From a virus, in IMG/VR virus record IMGVR_UViG_3300009374_000025, positions 1 through 30,793 of that record: a stretch of DNA of 30,793 bases; one strand, given 5' to 3'. Under the pieces are notes generated by a model. That model worked only from the letters and a program-made list of their open reading frames with translations, searched no databases and was not told the DNA's origin. Made by a program: the position numbers and the translations under genes. Shown here one piece after another: positions 1-7,957 of this stretch; positions within the stretch are counted from its first letter, which is position 1; every line of letters begins with the position of its first letter.

Positions 1-1
1 G

Positions 2-484
2 GCAGCGGTCGGCGGATTTGCGATTGGCGGACCTGTTGGTGGTATCCTTGGAGCTATTCTTGGGGCATTTTTTGGTCCGCAGATTGCGGCCGCATTAGGT
101 TTTACGGTTCCAAGTTCTGAAGAATCATTTGCTGCTGCTCAGGGCATGTTTGGTGGCTTTACAGGGATGGAAGGCGTTGCTGAAGGGCTTGCGGGGTTAA
201 GTGAAGCGCAATCCCTCGGGGCGCTGTTCGATAGGGGCGGAAAAATAATGGGTCAAGGTCAACACGCCTTGGTCGTTGGAAAGCCCGGTGAAGTTGTTTT
301 AACTGAAAAAATGGTTGAGCGGATCGTTGAGGCGTTGTCTGGGTCCGGGAGAGGGGCAGAGCAGATCAACGTATTTGTCGGAAATGAGCAACTGGACGCC
401 CGGATTGAAAGAGTATCTTCCAACCGGATAGTTCGGGCAAATAAACGGGACATGGGAACATCCAGACAGTTTTTAGGTTTCTAA
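2..484 (+). CDS. C-terminal end of tail tape-measure protein (partial)
   Basis: The reading frame is open from the left edge, so the start lies outside the window; the first internal ATG is at 146. The visible 160 residues begin with a Gly/Ala-rich hydrophobic stretch (GGFAIGGPVGGILGAILGAF), then Ala/Gly-rich helix, then a segment with FDRGGKIMGQGQHALVVGKPGEV. Hydrophobic Gly-rich stretches and a late 'GG...GE' segment of this kind are typical of the C-termini of siphovirus and myovirus tape-measure proteins, which set tail length and interact with the tail tip. The stop codon directly abuts the next ATG. The assignment rests on composition and on its place upstream of tail and lysis genes; a different tail protein is possible. 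Confidence 0.6.
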   Translation, partial: AAVGGFAIGGPVGGILGAILGAFFGPQIAAALGFTVPSSEESFAAAQGMFGGFTGMEGVAEGLAGLSEAQSLGALFDRGGKIMGQGQHALVVGKPGEVVLTEKMVERIVEALSGSGRGAEQINVFVGNEQLDARIERVSSNRIVRANKRDMGTSRQFLGF

Positions 485-1450
485 ATGTTACTTGTTGAAG
501 CATCAATACCGGCGTTGAATCGATTGAGCCAAGAAGGGATTGCGCTTGCTAATTATTGGGATGCCAAGGTGATGCAGTTTGACGATCTCCCGCAGCGGAA
601 GATGGCCTTTGACCACGGTGGATACGTGAAGCTGGGATACGGCGATATCAAGTTTTTCCCGGATCTTTTTAGTGACGTTCCGCCAGTTGAAATCGATCTG
701 AGTATATATTACACAGCTACCACGGAAGCAGCCAAAGAGAAACTATTTGACGCTAAGGGTTGGCTGGATACAATGAATCGGGATGGTGTGTCGTATAATT
801 TATACGGGGAGAAGTTCACAGACACGATTGCGGACAATACGGCTTACAACGGAACATTGGTCAGTTTATTTACAACGTGGACGGGGGCAGGGGCGCTGAA
901 TTTGACTTTAGATTCCAGCGCGGCCAGAAACCCTTCGCCCAATGTTCTTCATACGACAACCGGAGAACAGCTCACAATTGATCTGGCTTCAAAAATAGCG
1001 GCGTTCTATTCGCATATATTTTATATTGATTCCGGCACTTTGTATCTCGTGGATATGTTGGCTGATAACGGTTCGTCCACATATACAGAATTCGATTATT
1101 TCCCCAGTCATTATGATTGGCTTGTCCCGGTTTCGATTTTGAGTTCAGGTGGACGGGCGCGCACATCCGCTTATCCATATGGCCGGGAATTATCTCTGAC
1201 GGCATATCACGATACCGGGGCAAACATCGATGATGCATTAGATGATATTCTAACAACACTGAATTCAGCCCGGTCCCGGTTCCAGATTCCGTTCCTTGGA
1301 AGTATCCCTGTGCCGGGAGAGGGCCTGGGATGGACAGATGATAGTTTGCCTTGGACTGTGGTGTCAAGTATCCGGGCCAGAACAATCCAATACGATTTCG
1401 ATGGTGAAGTAGTGATTATCGAAGGAGAAGGAACGGTGGCTGGTGTATGA
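485..1450 (+). CDS. Putative minor tail / distal tail protein
   Basis: A 321-residue acidic protein rich in beta-forming residues with no signal peptide. It starts at the ATG that follows the tape-measure stop codon without a gap, and its own stop overlaps the next start (ATGA at 1447-1450). I recognise no catalytic motif. The order tape-measure, then two proteins of about 320 and 260 residues, then a fibre-like gene matches the usual order of tail-tip genes in siphoviruses, so a baseplate or distal tail role is likely. The call is from gene order and protein character, not from a recognised domain. Confidence 0.5.
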   Translation: MLLVEASIPALNRLSQEGIALANYWDAKVMQFDDLPQRKMAFDHGGYVKLGYGDIKFFPDLFSDVPPVEIDLSIYYTATTEAAKEKLFDAKGWLDTMNRDGVSYNLYGEKFTDTIADNTAYNGTLVSLFTTWTGAGALNLTLDSSAARNPSPNVLHTTTGEQLTIDLASKIAAFYSHIFYIDSGTLYLVDMLADNGSSTYTEFDYFPSHYDWLVPVSILSSGGRARTSAYPYGRELSLTAYHDTGANIDDALDDILTTLNSARSRFQIPFLGSIPVPGEGLGWTDDSLPWTVVSSIRARTIQYDFDGEVVIIEGEGTVAGV

Positions 1451-2229
1451 AAATAATATACGATTCAACAAACAAAATATCGGCGTTGTCTGCTGACTCG
1501 GAAGATGGGAGTTATCCAGTTGAGAATCTGGAAGACGAGCATCCAAAGAAATTGTGGAAGGCAGCAAGTGGAGTTACAAGGGCCACGTTGACTTTGACGA
1601 TGTTGCCGAATGCGTCTGGGGTGGCGTTGTTTAATACGAATGCTACATCAGTCACCGTTACTGTTTCTACAGGGTTGCCGATCTCGTGGGGTGGGTCTAC
1701 TGTGTGGGGAGGAGATACAGTGTGGGCCGGTGTCGATTTGTCCACGGATTTGTTCGATTTGTCGCCCAGCAATGTAGGAAGTATGTGGGCTGAATATACA
1801 GAGAAGACCGGCCCACACGTAATTCAAATAACACTTGAGGGAGATTCAACCCTTCAAGCCGGTATCCTTCGAGCAGGAACGGTTTATGAGTTCAATGATC
1901 CAATGTTGGGGATTTTCGAGACGTTGCGAGATTTTTCCATTGTTATGGAATTGAATAACGGGGCCACCTATATTCGCAAACGGGATATTGTGCGCCAGTT
2001 CAACTTTCGGGTTCCAATCCTTCGCCAGCAGGCAAGCGCAAATGATTTTTACACATTTCTCCTTGATATCATTCAACAGCGAGGGCCGTTGGCGTTGCCT
2101 TGGAGGATCTCGTCAAATTCAGATGATACGGAATGGATTGTGTATGCAAGACCGGCTGTTATGCCGGGTGGTGATCATAGTTCTAAGGAATATACTTTTG
2201 TTGATGTGACTCTTTTGGAGGTACTCTAA
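1447..2229 (+). CDS. Putative minor tail protein
   Basis: A 260-residue protein that starts in a 4-base ATGA overlap with the previous gene, so translation is probably coupled. The first half is Thr/Ser/Val-rich beta-type sequence with a short Trp/Gly repeat (SWGGSTVWGGDTVWAGV, residues about 79-95). The second half is a mixed alpha/beta region. It has no signal peptide or membrane segment. It ends directly before the next ATG, with GGAGG at 2217-2221 serving as ribosome binding site for that gene. Function is inferred only from its place in the tail-tip gene series. Confidence 0.45.
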   Translation: MKIIYDSTNKISALSADSEDGSYPVENLEDEHPKKLWKAASGVTRATLTLTMLPNASGVALFNTNATSVTVTVSTGLPISWGGSTVWGGDTVWAGVDLSTDLFDLSPSNVGSMWAEYTEKTGPHVIQITLEGDSTLQAGILRAGTVYEFNDPMLGIFETLRDFSIVMELNNGATYIRKRDIVRQFNFRVPILRQQASANDFYTFLLDIIQQRGPLALPWRISSNSDDTEWIVYARPAVMPGGDHSSKEYTFVDVTLLEVL

Positions 2230-2802
2230 ATGTCTGAAGCAAGATACGCAACCGGGTTAACGGGCGGGACAGCCACAGATCTGGATTTCATCGACGGAGA
2301 CGAATTGAGCAATGATGATTTCGCTTTCACTCTCGTGGGATCTCTTTTGTATGTTCATAAACTTGACGCAACATCCGGGGCGGCAGAAAGTTCACCGGAT
2401 GTAATTGCGCCAGATACCAATCCCGGAAATAAGCGATGGTTGTTACAGCGAGTATTTGGTGCGGATTTGTCTGCTCAAGTTTCGAATAAAACGGGCGATT
2501 TCGTTTTGACTTCTTCTGAACTTGGGAAATCTGTTAGGATGAATTCTTCTGACGACAAAACATTTACTTTTCCAAGCGTAGGGGCGGACGAAGACGGAAA
2601 CCGTATGACGCTTTCAAGGATCGGGACGGGAAAGCTAACTTTACAAATGGTGGACAGCGATATTATTGGAGACTCAAACGCAACAGGCACTTTATTTATT
2701 CCGGCAAATACCGGGTTGGCTTCCATAACAGTTGAATATGTCCATGCGATTGTGACTTGGGTAATAGTCTCATTTGCCGGGGCCGGTTATACGACAACAT
2801 AA
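2230..2802 (+). CDS. Small structural protein, fibre- or tip-associated
   Basis: A 190-residue beta-rich protein with no signal peptide. The start is well supported by GGAGG about 8 bases upstream. The sequence is rich in Gly, Thr, Ser and Asp. A segment near residues 85-120 (KTGDFVLTSSELGKSVRMNS) resembles beta-sandwich tail-fibre or head-decoration modules in which short strands alternate with charged turns. No catalytic residues are visible. It sits between tail-tip genes and the large adhesin-like gene, so a small fibre or fibre-attachment protein is the most likely role. A capsid decoration protein is less likely from its position. Confidence 0.4.
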   Translation: MSEARYATGLTGGTATDLDFIDGDELSNDDFAFTLVGSLLYVHKLDATSGAAESSPDVIAPDTNPGNKRWLLQRVFGADLSAQVSNKTGDFVLTSSELGKSVRMNSSDDKTFTFPSVGADEDGNRMTLSRIGTGKLTLQMVDSDIIGDSNATGTLFIPANTGLASITVEYVHAIVTWVIVSFAGAGYTTT

Positions 2803-2814
2803 GGAGATCTAAAA

Positions 2815-5181
2815 ATGAAAAAACAATTAATGGGGTTCTTTTTTATTTTGCTTGCGGCGTTTTTGGTTCTTGCTCCAAGCACGGTTCATTATGGCAAAGA
2901 GGACGTCAGTCACAATCTCAAGCACCTCCTCTACCCCACCACCTACAACAACCTCTACAAAGCCGGTTGGGAGCCAGCTTTTTTCAACCAGCAGTGGGGT
3001 GGAGCGCATGGTGGGGAGCAACCTCATGGTGGTGGTGCTGATGTTTGGTTTGAGACAGGTTATATTCCAAATGACGGAACTGTTGGCAATTCTCTTGGTC
3101 ATCATGCCTCTGGTACTTGGGCGGCTCAGTCTTTTAAGGTGTCTCAGGCTATAACGGTAAATGCTGTTTGGGTTAAATTATTTAAGGAAGGAAATCCACA
3201 AAAAGATGCAGAGCCACTAATAGCTTATCTTGCTTCTGCAATTCCAAACGGATCTTCTCCGACTCTTGTAACTAATGGCACGAGTAATGCTATTAACGGC
3301 CATGATCTGGTGACTGCTGAGAATTGGCCGATTACAAGCAATAATGACGGCGAATGGTACAAGTTTACTTTTGCAAGTAACCCCTCCTTATCTGCTAACA
3401 CAACTTATTATCTGGTTATGAAAGCGACAGGAGCTGACGCAGTAAACTATTTCAGATGGAAATTTGAAGTAACTTCGGGTGCAGCTGTTGCGAGCTATCC
3501 ATTTGGAACTCGCTGGACAGGTGATGATGCTACACCTACTACATGGTCAGCAGACGCTAACCGTGATTTGAACTTCCTCATCGAAGCCACCGCAGCCACT
3601 CAAATGATCCAAGCATCCGGTGAGTTCGCAAACAAGATTAATTTCGTTGAGGGCAATCCACTCAATCAGTCTCAGGCACTCAGTCAACCGTATGTGAACT
3701 TCTCCGATCCTGACGAGTTCACGATGCGCTGGATTGTAGATGCTGGCATGACCGCAAGCAAGACCTTCATTGATATCCACTACGGTATGGATCACGATAG
3801 AATCAGGGTCTATACTGATGCAACCCCAAATCTCTGTGTAGAAGTTACAGAATCAGACGGTACTCAGCATACCATTACTGACGGTGATGATGATGTGAGT
3901 TCCGGTAAGCATGACTTCATGGTGTCTGTGCGCCACATGAATGACGGTTCGGATCATGTTAAGCTGATTATAAACGGTGCTGCTGATGGTACTCAAGTCT
4001 CAGACCAGTCGATAGGGATGGATGATAATTTCGCACAACTTGCTACCTATCACATGGGCGGTGGGTTTCCTGCGGCGCCGACTTGGACAGATGATCAGAG
4101 CATGGCGGCATTGCCGAGTGCTGACCCTGATTGGGTGTGGGACGTTGACGCCGGTACTCCAACTGAAGCAAACGGCATGACCGTTCAAAACAACAAACTA
4201 TACCAGAATGGTGTCGCTTATGCAAACGATTACGGAAGATATTATGCAGCAGCACCGACATTTACTAATGCTGCTGGATGGGTAATTACATGGAAGCAGA
4301 GAATAATTGAAGCCAGTAACACACTTGACGCACAAGCCCATGTTGTTAATGTGGCAGATGATACTATTGGTGCTATAATTGCCATGCATGAATATTATGT
4401 TCAGGATGTCAGCAATCTTAATACAGAATACCAGATAGATTTAACTGATAAGGAACACACATTCCTTCTTATGGGTAAGGGTTCGGATTATTTTCTTTAC
4501 ATAGACGGAAGTCTCATCTTTGACGGGACGGCAAACTTTATAACTGCTAATGCGACTGATTCTATCTATTGGGGAGATAATAGCAATGGTGCTGGATTGG
4601 ACGCTGATGTAGTAACTGATTATTTCAAGTTCTACAATACTGCATGGCTCCCCTACGAAGTCAACGACTGCACCATCTCCGAGTTCTCCTATTGGAGCGG
4701 AGACATGACCGGCCTTGCAGCAACGGCTTATAACTCAGGCTCACCGAAATCAACGAAGCAACTGGCAGGGGTGAAGGAAGATGTTGTAAAGGTGGTGCTT
4801 AAAAGCGTTCATTTGCGAGGGATTACCCGAGACCCAACAACCACAAGTACATCTCCTGTGTTACTTACAGACATGGAGCACTTTGTTTTAACTCATAATA
4901 CATTCAATATAGACTTTCATCATACAACATACAATAGTGGGGCAGGAAACGAGTGTGGTCTTATGAGCTTTATTGATGGCGCTGATAGGAACAAAGAGCC
5001 AGTTGGTGGTGTAGGTACTTTCGGTCATAGCGCACATGGAGTTTCAAAAAATGAAACACTCGGTTACAGCGATGAAATAAAACCTTTGACGGGTTTGCAT
5101 AAATACGAAGTAAGATGGGAAGTCAATGCTGGAACTCAAACTTCTTCATTGTGGAGAAGGACATTGGATATTTTGCAATAG
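2815..5181 (+). CDS. Secreted adhesin-like protein with lectin-like modules
   Basis: A 788-residue protein, start preceded by AGGAG. The N-terminus (MKKQLMGFFFILLAAFLVLA) is a clear Sec signal peptide. Residues about 90-235 look like a beta-sandwich 'choice-of-anchor' type domain (GTWAAQSFKV..., NTTYYLVMKATG). Two further stretches, about 285-400 and 450-620, look like LamG/concanavalin-type beta sandwiches (TLDAQAHVVN, YFLYIDGSLIFDG). The rest is also beta-rich. A tail fibre or host-binding protein is likely from position. However, phage fibres normally have no signal peptide, so it may instead be exported to the host surface (a moron-like product). Codon choice changes sharply within the gene: around 2910-2990, 3590-3800 and 4640-4700, codons ending in C dominate, whereas flanking parts favour T and A endings. 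This suggests a mosaic assembled by recombination. Confidence 0.55.
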   Translation: MKKQLMGFFFILLAAFLVLAPSTVHYGKEDVSHNLKHLLYPTTYNNLYKAGWEPAFFNQQWGGAHGGEQPHGGGADVWFETGYIPNDGTVGNSLGHHASGTWAAQSFKVSQAITVNAVWVKLFKEGNPQKDAEPLIAYLASAIPNGSSPTLVTNGTSNAINGHDLVTAENWPITSNNDGEWYKFTFASNPSLSANTTYYLVMKATGADAVNYFRWKFEVTSGAAVASYPFGTRWTGDDATPTTWSADANRDLNFLIEATAATQMIQASGEFANKINFVEGNPLNQSQALSQPYVNFSDPDEFTMRWIVDAGMTASKTFIDIHYGMDHDRIRVYTDATPNLCVEVTESDGTQHTITDGDDDVSSGKHDFMVSVRHMNDGSDHVKLIINGAADGTQVSDQSIGMDDNFAQLATYHMGGGFPAAPTWTDDQSMAALPSADPDWVWDVDAGTPTEANGMTVQNNKLYQNGVAYANDYGRYYAAAPTFTNAAGWVITWKQRIIEASNTLDAQAHVVNVADDTIGAIIAMHEYYVQDVSNLNTEYQIDLTDKEHTFLLMGKGSDYFLYIDGSLIFDGTANFITANATDSIYWGDNSNGAGLDADVVTDYFKFYNTAWLPYEVNDCTISEFSYWSGDMTGLAATAYNSGSPKSTKQLAGVKEDVVKVVLKSVHLRGITRDPTTTSTSPVLLTDMEHFVLTHNTFNIDFHHTTYNSGAGNECGLMSFIDGADRNKEPVGGVGTFGHSAHGVSKNETLGYSDEIKPLTGLHKYEVRWEVNAGTQTSSLWRRTLDILQ

Positions 5182-5190
5182 GAGAATAGC

Positions 5191-5700
5191 ATGAAAAAAT
5201 TACTCATAATCATAGCAATACTGGCCTTTACGGTCACGACACAGGCAGGAACGCTCACTTTCACAAAGAAAGACGACCAAGGCGTGGGGGACTTTGTGGC
5301 ATGGAGTCCAGGTATTTTACAGGAGGAACTCACCACAGCTATTGGAGCATCCGGTAGTCCTCAGAATTGGACTATTAATGGTAGCAAGCAGAGGATCAGG
5401 ATCAATCTCCGTGATAGTTTCCACACTCCTCAAATCGAGCAAGATGTAACCGATGCTGTTCTTCTTCACGGTACACAGGCCAAAGTCGATGAACGGGCAC
5501 AAGCAAAAGTAGATTATGCTCAGAAACAAGTTGATGCTAAAAGTCAGCTTTCATTGAATGATCTCTCTGATAAGACATATGCTCAAGCAGAATCTTGGAT
5601 TGAGAATAATGTTACGGATATTGCTTCAGCAAAAGCAGTCTTAAAAAAGATGGTTAAGATCATTTTGGCGATACTTAAAAAGGGTGATTTCAGCGATTAA
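5191..5700 (+). CDS. Secreted hypothetical protein with helical C-terminal half
   Basis: A 169-residue protein with a Sec signal peptide (MKKLLIIIAILAFTVTTQAG, likely cleaved after QA or QAG). Residues about 20-85 are beta-type with GTLTFTKKDDQG and WSPGILQEEL. Residues about 90-165 are Ala/Gln/Lys-rich helix with coiled-coil character. The start has GGAG about 8 bases upstream, and the gene follows the adhesin-like gene by 9 bases. Two consecutive genes encode exported products here, which suggests they form an envelope- or surface-directed pair. I do not recognise a family. Confidence 0.5.
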   Translation: MKKLLIIIAILAFTVTTQAGTLTFTKKDDQGVGDFVAWSPGILQEELTTAIGASGSPQNWTINGSKQRIRINLRDSFHTPQIEQDVTDAVLLHGTQAKVDERAQAKVDYAQKQVDAKSQLSLNDLSDKTYAQAESWIENNVTDIASAKAVLKKMVKIILAILKKGDFSD

Positions 5701-5715
5701 TAAAAGGAGTAAGTC

Positions 5716-6105
5716 ATGCCAAATCGAAGAAGGAATGAATCAGCGAAACGGGTGGCGTGGGTAGCAGGGTCGGCAACATTAGTTGGGATGGCAATTGCGC
5801 TTATTGGATTTATCGGTTCCGGGTTTGACGTTAAAGCAAAAGCTGAATCAGCGTACAAATTCGTTGAAGATAACCGGGCGCTGCCGACACGTGTAGAACA
5901 ATGTGAAAAGGAGTCTGAAGAACTGAAGACAGATTTCAAATCCGTTCCGACAGATATTGCGACGATGAAGGGGCAGATAACCGCTTTGGTGGGTGTGGTA
6001 GGAACGCTGGCCAAGCATCTTGAAACGTTAAGCAAAAACGTAACAGATCATATTATTCAAAATAATCGGCACGCAAAAGTTCCAGTGGGTCCGGGCGGTG
6101 GCTAA
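5716..6105 (+). CDS. Small membrane protein, holin or inner spanin candidate
   Basis: A 129-residue protein with a basic N-terminus (MPNRRRNESAKR), one membrane segment (about residues 14-34, VAWVAGSATLVGMAIALIGF) and a long helical coiled-coil-like region after it. GGAG lies about 10 bases upstream of the ATG. It is directly upstream of, and overlaps by 8 bases, the endolysin gene. A small one-helix membrane protein at this place is usually a holin or an inner-membrane spanin. The coiled coil on the distal side of a single N-terminal helix fits an i-spanin somewhat better, but the overlap with the endolysin fits a holin. I cannot decide from sequence. Confidence 0.4.
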   Translation: MPNRRRNESAKRVAWVAGSATLVGMAIALIGFIGSGFDVKAKAESAYKFVEDNRALPTRVEQCEKESEELKTDFKSVPTDIATMKGQITALVGVVGTLAKHLETLSKNVTDHIIQNNRHAKVPVGPGGG

Positions 6106-6400
6106 ACAACAACCACTACAAAGCAGGTTTGTTGTAATGATCGGCATGCTTATCGCTTATGCCACATTGCTTGGTTACGAATTGACGTTTGGAGACTCGT
6201 GGTCAAAGCCAAAGTACAAATCTCACCGGAGGGGCAGTTTTCATTTTAAGCGATTGGCTCAGGATTTCAATTTGTTTAAAAATGGAGTTTGGTTAAAGTC
6301 AACAAAAGCACATGAACCATTAGGAATATTTTGGGAGTCTATCGGCGGAACGTGGGGTGGTCGATGGGGAGATGGAAACCACTATTCATATGGTGAATAA
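6098..6400 (+). CDS. Endolysin, M15-family peptidoglycan peptidase
   Basis: A 100-residue protein with a GTG start at 6098 that overlaps the preceding stop. It matches the compact M15 (VanY/L-alanoyl-D-glutamate peptidase-like) phage endolysin fold. Residues 10-32 form the usual first helix and strand ending in GYELTFGDSW. Residues 47-60 carry the zinc site H49-X6-D56 (SFHFKRLAQDFN). Residues 83-97 carry the closing GGTWGGRWGDGNHYS with H95. All three expected zinc ligands (His, Asp, His) are present. The hydrophobic stretch near the N-terminus belongs to the fold and is not a membrane anchor. There is no cell-wall-binding domain, as is usual for endolysins of phages infecting Gram-negative hosts. 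It should cleave the peptide stem of peptidoglycan. Confidence 0.85.
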   Translation: MAKQQPLQSRFVVMIGMLIAYATLLGYELTFGDSWSKPKYKSHRRGSFHFKRLAQDFNLFKNGVWLKSTKAHEPLGIFWESIGGTWGGRWGDGNHYSYGE

Positions 6401-6401
6401 A

Positions 6402-6806
6402 ATGAAAAAACTTATTTTGATATTATTTATGTTGACAATATTTCCGGGCTTACTTTTTGCTAAAGGTGAGCCGGTTTCTAAAATAGGCCATATTGAGTTG
6501 GATCAATTGTTCTGGGAAAAAAAACTTGATCATCAGCAATATGAAAACTTTCTGGTTACAACGTTTCTATATCCAGATGCGACGATTAAAATTGTTCAAG
6601 TATTTTGGGCACTACATGAAGATCACGTTGACATTCTTCTTACTCGTTATTTGAAAGATGGCGATTTATATATTTGGAAGTTGAGTGAAAACGAAAAGAA
6701 GTATGAAAGGACTTATCCTCCAACACCAGACGCGAAACTTAAAGTGCTAAAGGATCTAATTGCCTTTCATAAATATCTTGTTCGACTTCAAAAGAAAACA
6801 AGGTGA
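6402..6806 (+). CDS. Secreted or membrane-anchored small protein in lysis cassette
   Basis: A 134-residue protein if it starts at the ATG at 6402. In-frame ATGs at 6357 and 6390 are open but lie inside the endolysin gene and would put extra residues ahead of the signal sequence. The chosen start gives a textbook signal peptide (MKKLILILFMLTIFPGLLFA, then KGEP). The mature part is charged and mostly helical, with several Tyr, Trp and Lys residues. It ends 4 bases into the next gene. If the hydrophobic N-terminus is not cleaved, this could be the inner-membrane spanin partner of the small lipoprotein at 7188-7331. No family recognised. Confidence 0.5.
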   Translation: MKKLILILFMLTIFPGLLFAKGEPVSKIGHIELDQLFWEKKLDHQQYENFLVTTFLYPDATIKIVQVFWALHEDHVDILLTRYLKDGDLYIWKLSENEKKYERTYPPTPDAKLKVLKDLIAFHKYLVRLQKKTR

Positions 6807-7210
6807 AAATGATAGTTCCAAAACTTTACGCGCCAGCACATCGTAAGTACGGAGATCAGCCGTGTTGTTATCATGACGCAACACCGGAAGCAATTGCGGC
6901 GGTAGCAGGTGGATGTGGTCCGGGCGGTGTAGGTGATTTCCTTGTCCCGGATACGATGTGGTTGTTAAGTGTGAAACCGGCTTGTTCGATCCACGATTAT
7001 ATGTATCGATGGGGGTTAACTGAAGAAGATCGGGCGCTGGCGGACGAAGTATTTTTCAATAATATGGTTCGAATTATCAAAGCGCAAAAGTCGTGGAAGT
7101 GGTTAGAAAAGAAACGTTTGAAACGAGCAGAATTGTATTATAATATGGTCAGCAAATACGGGTCAGCGGCGTTCTGGAATAGTAAAAATGAGCTTCATGA
7201 GATGGCTTAG
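6803..7210 (+). CDS. Phospholipase A2-like CxxHD-motif protein
   Basis: A 135-residue protein that starts in a 4-base overlap with the previous gene (GTGAAAATG region). The core is CGPGGVGDF (residues 38-46) followed by KPACSIHDYMYRWG (58-71) and an Asp in LADEVFF (about 80-84). The C-x-x-H-D-x-x-Y pattern with a downstream Asp is the active-site helix pattern of the phospholipase A2 superfamily, where the His-Asp pair and a second Asp activate water. The Gly-rich loop before it could be the calcium loop. It has no signal peptide. Its place in the lysis cassette suggests membrane damage during lysis, but this is inference. The same motif also occurs in uncharacterised phage proteins with no shown lipase activity. 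Confidence 0.5.
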   Translation: MKMIVPKLYAPAHRKYGDQPCCYHDATPEAIAAVAGGCGPGGVGDFLVPDTMWLLSVKPACSIHDYMYRWGLTEEDRALADEVFFNNMVRIIKAQKSWKWLEKKRLKRAELYYNMVSKYGSAAFWNSKNELHEMA

Positions 7211-7331
7211 TTTGATTGTTGTTTGTTTGGTGTTAACGGGTTGCGAGATTATAGCCAAACAACGGGTTGATTACGGTCCGGGCCGGGCGGCGGAATGTTC
7301 TTCATCGATTGAGTGTCGGCTGACTTTTTAG
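7188..7331 (+). CDS. Small lipoprotein, outer-membrane spanin candidate
   Basis: A 47-residue reading frame starting at the ATG at 7188, with a second in-frame ATG at 7197. It begins MSFMRWLSLIVVCLVLTGCE, which has a charged N-region, a hydrophobic core and a perfect lipobox L-T-G-C with the acylated Cys at residue 19. The mature part is only 29 residues with two more Cys. It overlaps the preceding gene by 23 bases. Size, lipobox and place at the end of a lysis cassette fit an Rz1-type o-spanin, which links to an inner-membrane spanin and fuses the outer membrane to the inner one. It lacks the Pro-rich segment common in Rz1 proteins. Its TAG stop overlaps the TAA stop of the convergent minus-strand gene. 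Confidence 0.55.
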   Translation: MSFMRWLSLIVVCLVLTGCEIIAKQRVDYGPGRAAECSSSIECRLTF

Positions 7332-7957
7332 ATCTCCTCCACATAACTTATTTCATCTCGTTTTTCCACCCGGAATACTTTGTCTGAGTTTTCCCGGATC
7401 TCCTCTAATGAAGCCCGTTCGTCGCTAACCATTATAATTTGAAGATCCAGCTGCCGGGAGATTTCCCGGATCATAGTCAGCGCCCGGAGGTTGTCTGCAG
7501 CGCCTTTGATATGCTTGAACGGTTCGTCGTCTATAAGCGTATTGCGGGGCCGGGGTTGGCTAATACTCCAACAAGCTGTTTTCAGGCCCAGGGCGGCAAT
7601 ATCTGCTGTGCCTCCGCCTGATTCCTTCAAGGGGTCAAACTCTTTTCCGGCACGCTCAAAAAATAGATCACACTTTGTATTCCCTTTCCCGGTAATGTCA
7701 AACGTTACATTCAGTGTGTACGGATCGTTGAAGACAGATTCCAATCCCAGCGTTGCGATCTCGGACAGTCTGTATTCCAATTCCTGCTGCGTAGTCCGAG
7801 CCACCATTTGTATTACTTTCTGCGCCCGTTCTGAAATTTCAATTTCGTCTTCTTGATCTTTGATCTGAAGGTTGTACCGGGAGATCTGCGCTTCAGCTTC
7901 TTCCCGCTTTCCTTTTGCCCGTTCGACGGTTCGGCGGATCTCTGAGAGTTCGGTCAT
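7328..7957 (-). CDS. C-terminal half of a split SbcC/Rad50-like ATPase
   Basis: A 209-residue protein starting at the ATG in a TAATG junction with the preceding gene; an open frame extends further upstream but lies inside that gene. Residues 1-65 are coiled coil. Residues 70-209 form the C-terminal ATPase lobe of a Rad50/SbcC-type protein: ABC signature ESGGGTADIAALGLKTA (112-128), Walker B NTLIDDEPFKHI (139-150) and a late strand IIMVSDE. It has no Walker A. The missing P-loop half is encoded at 9250-10323, upstream in the same operon. The two should join to make one ATP-binding head that works with the SbcD-like nuclease at 8211-9131 in end processing or recombination. Confidence 0.75.
   Translation of the reverse strand: MTELSEIRRTVERAKGKREEAEAQISRYNLQIKDQEDEIEISERAQKVIQMVARTTQQELEYRLSEIATLGLESVFNDPYTLNVTFDITGKGNTKCDLFFERAGKEFDPLKESGGGTADIAALGLKTACWSISQPRPRNTLIDDEPFKHIKGAADNLRALTMIREISRQLDLQIIMVSDERASLEEIRENSDKVFRVEKRDEISYVEEI

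Noticed and set aside
972-1385. 137-codon minus-strand frame inside the tail gene
   Set aside because: Opposite strand of the tail operon, no start signals, atypical His/Pro-rich composition.
6098-6180. Membrane anchor at the N-terminus of the endolysin
   Set aside because: The hydrophobic segment aligns with the first helix and strand of the M15 fold (ending GYELTFGD).
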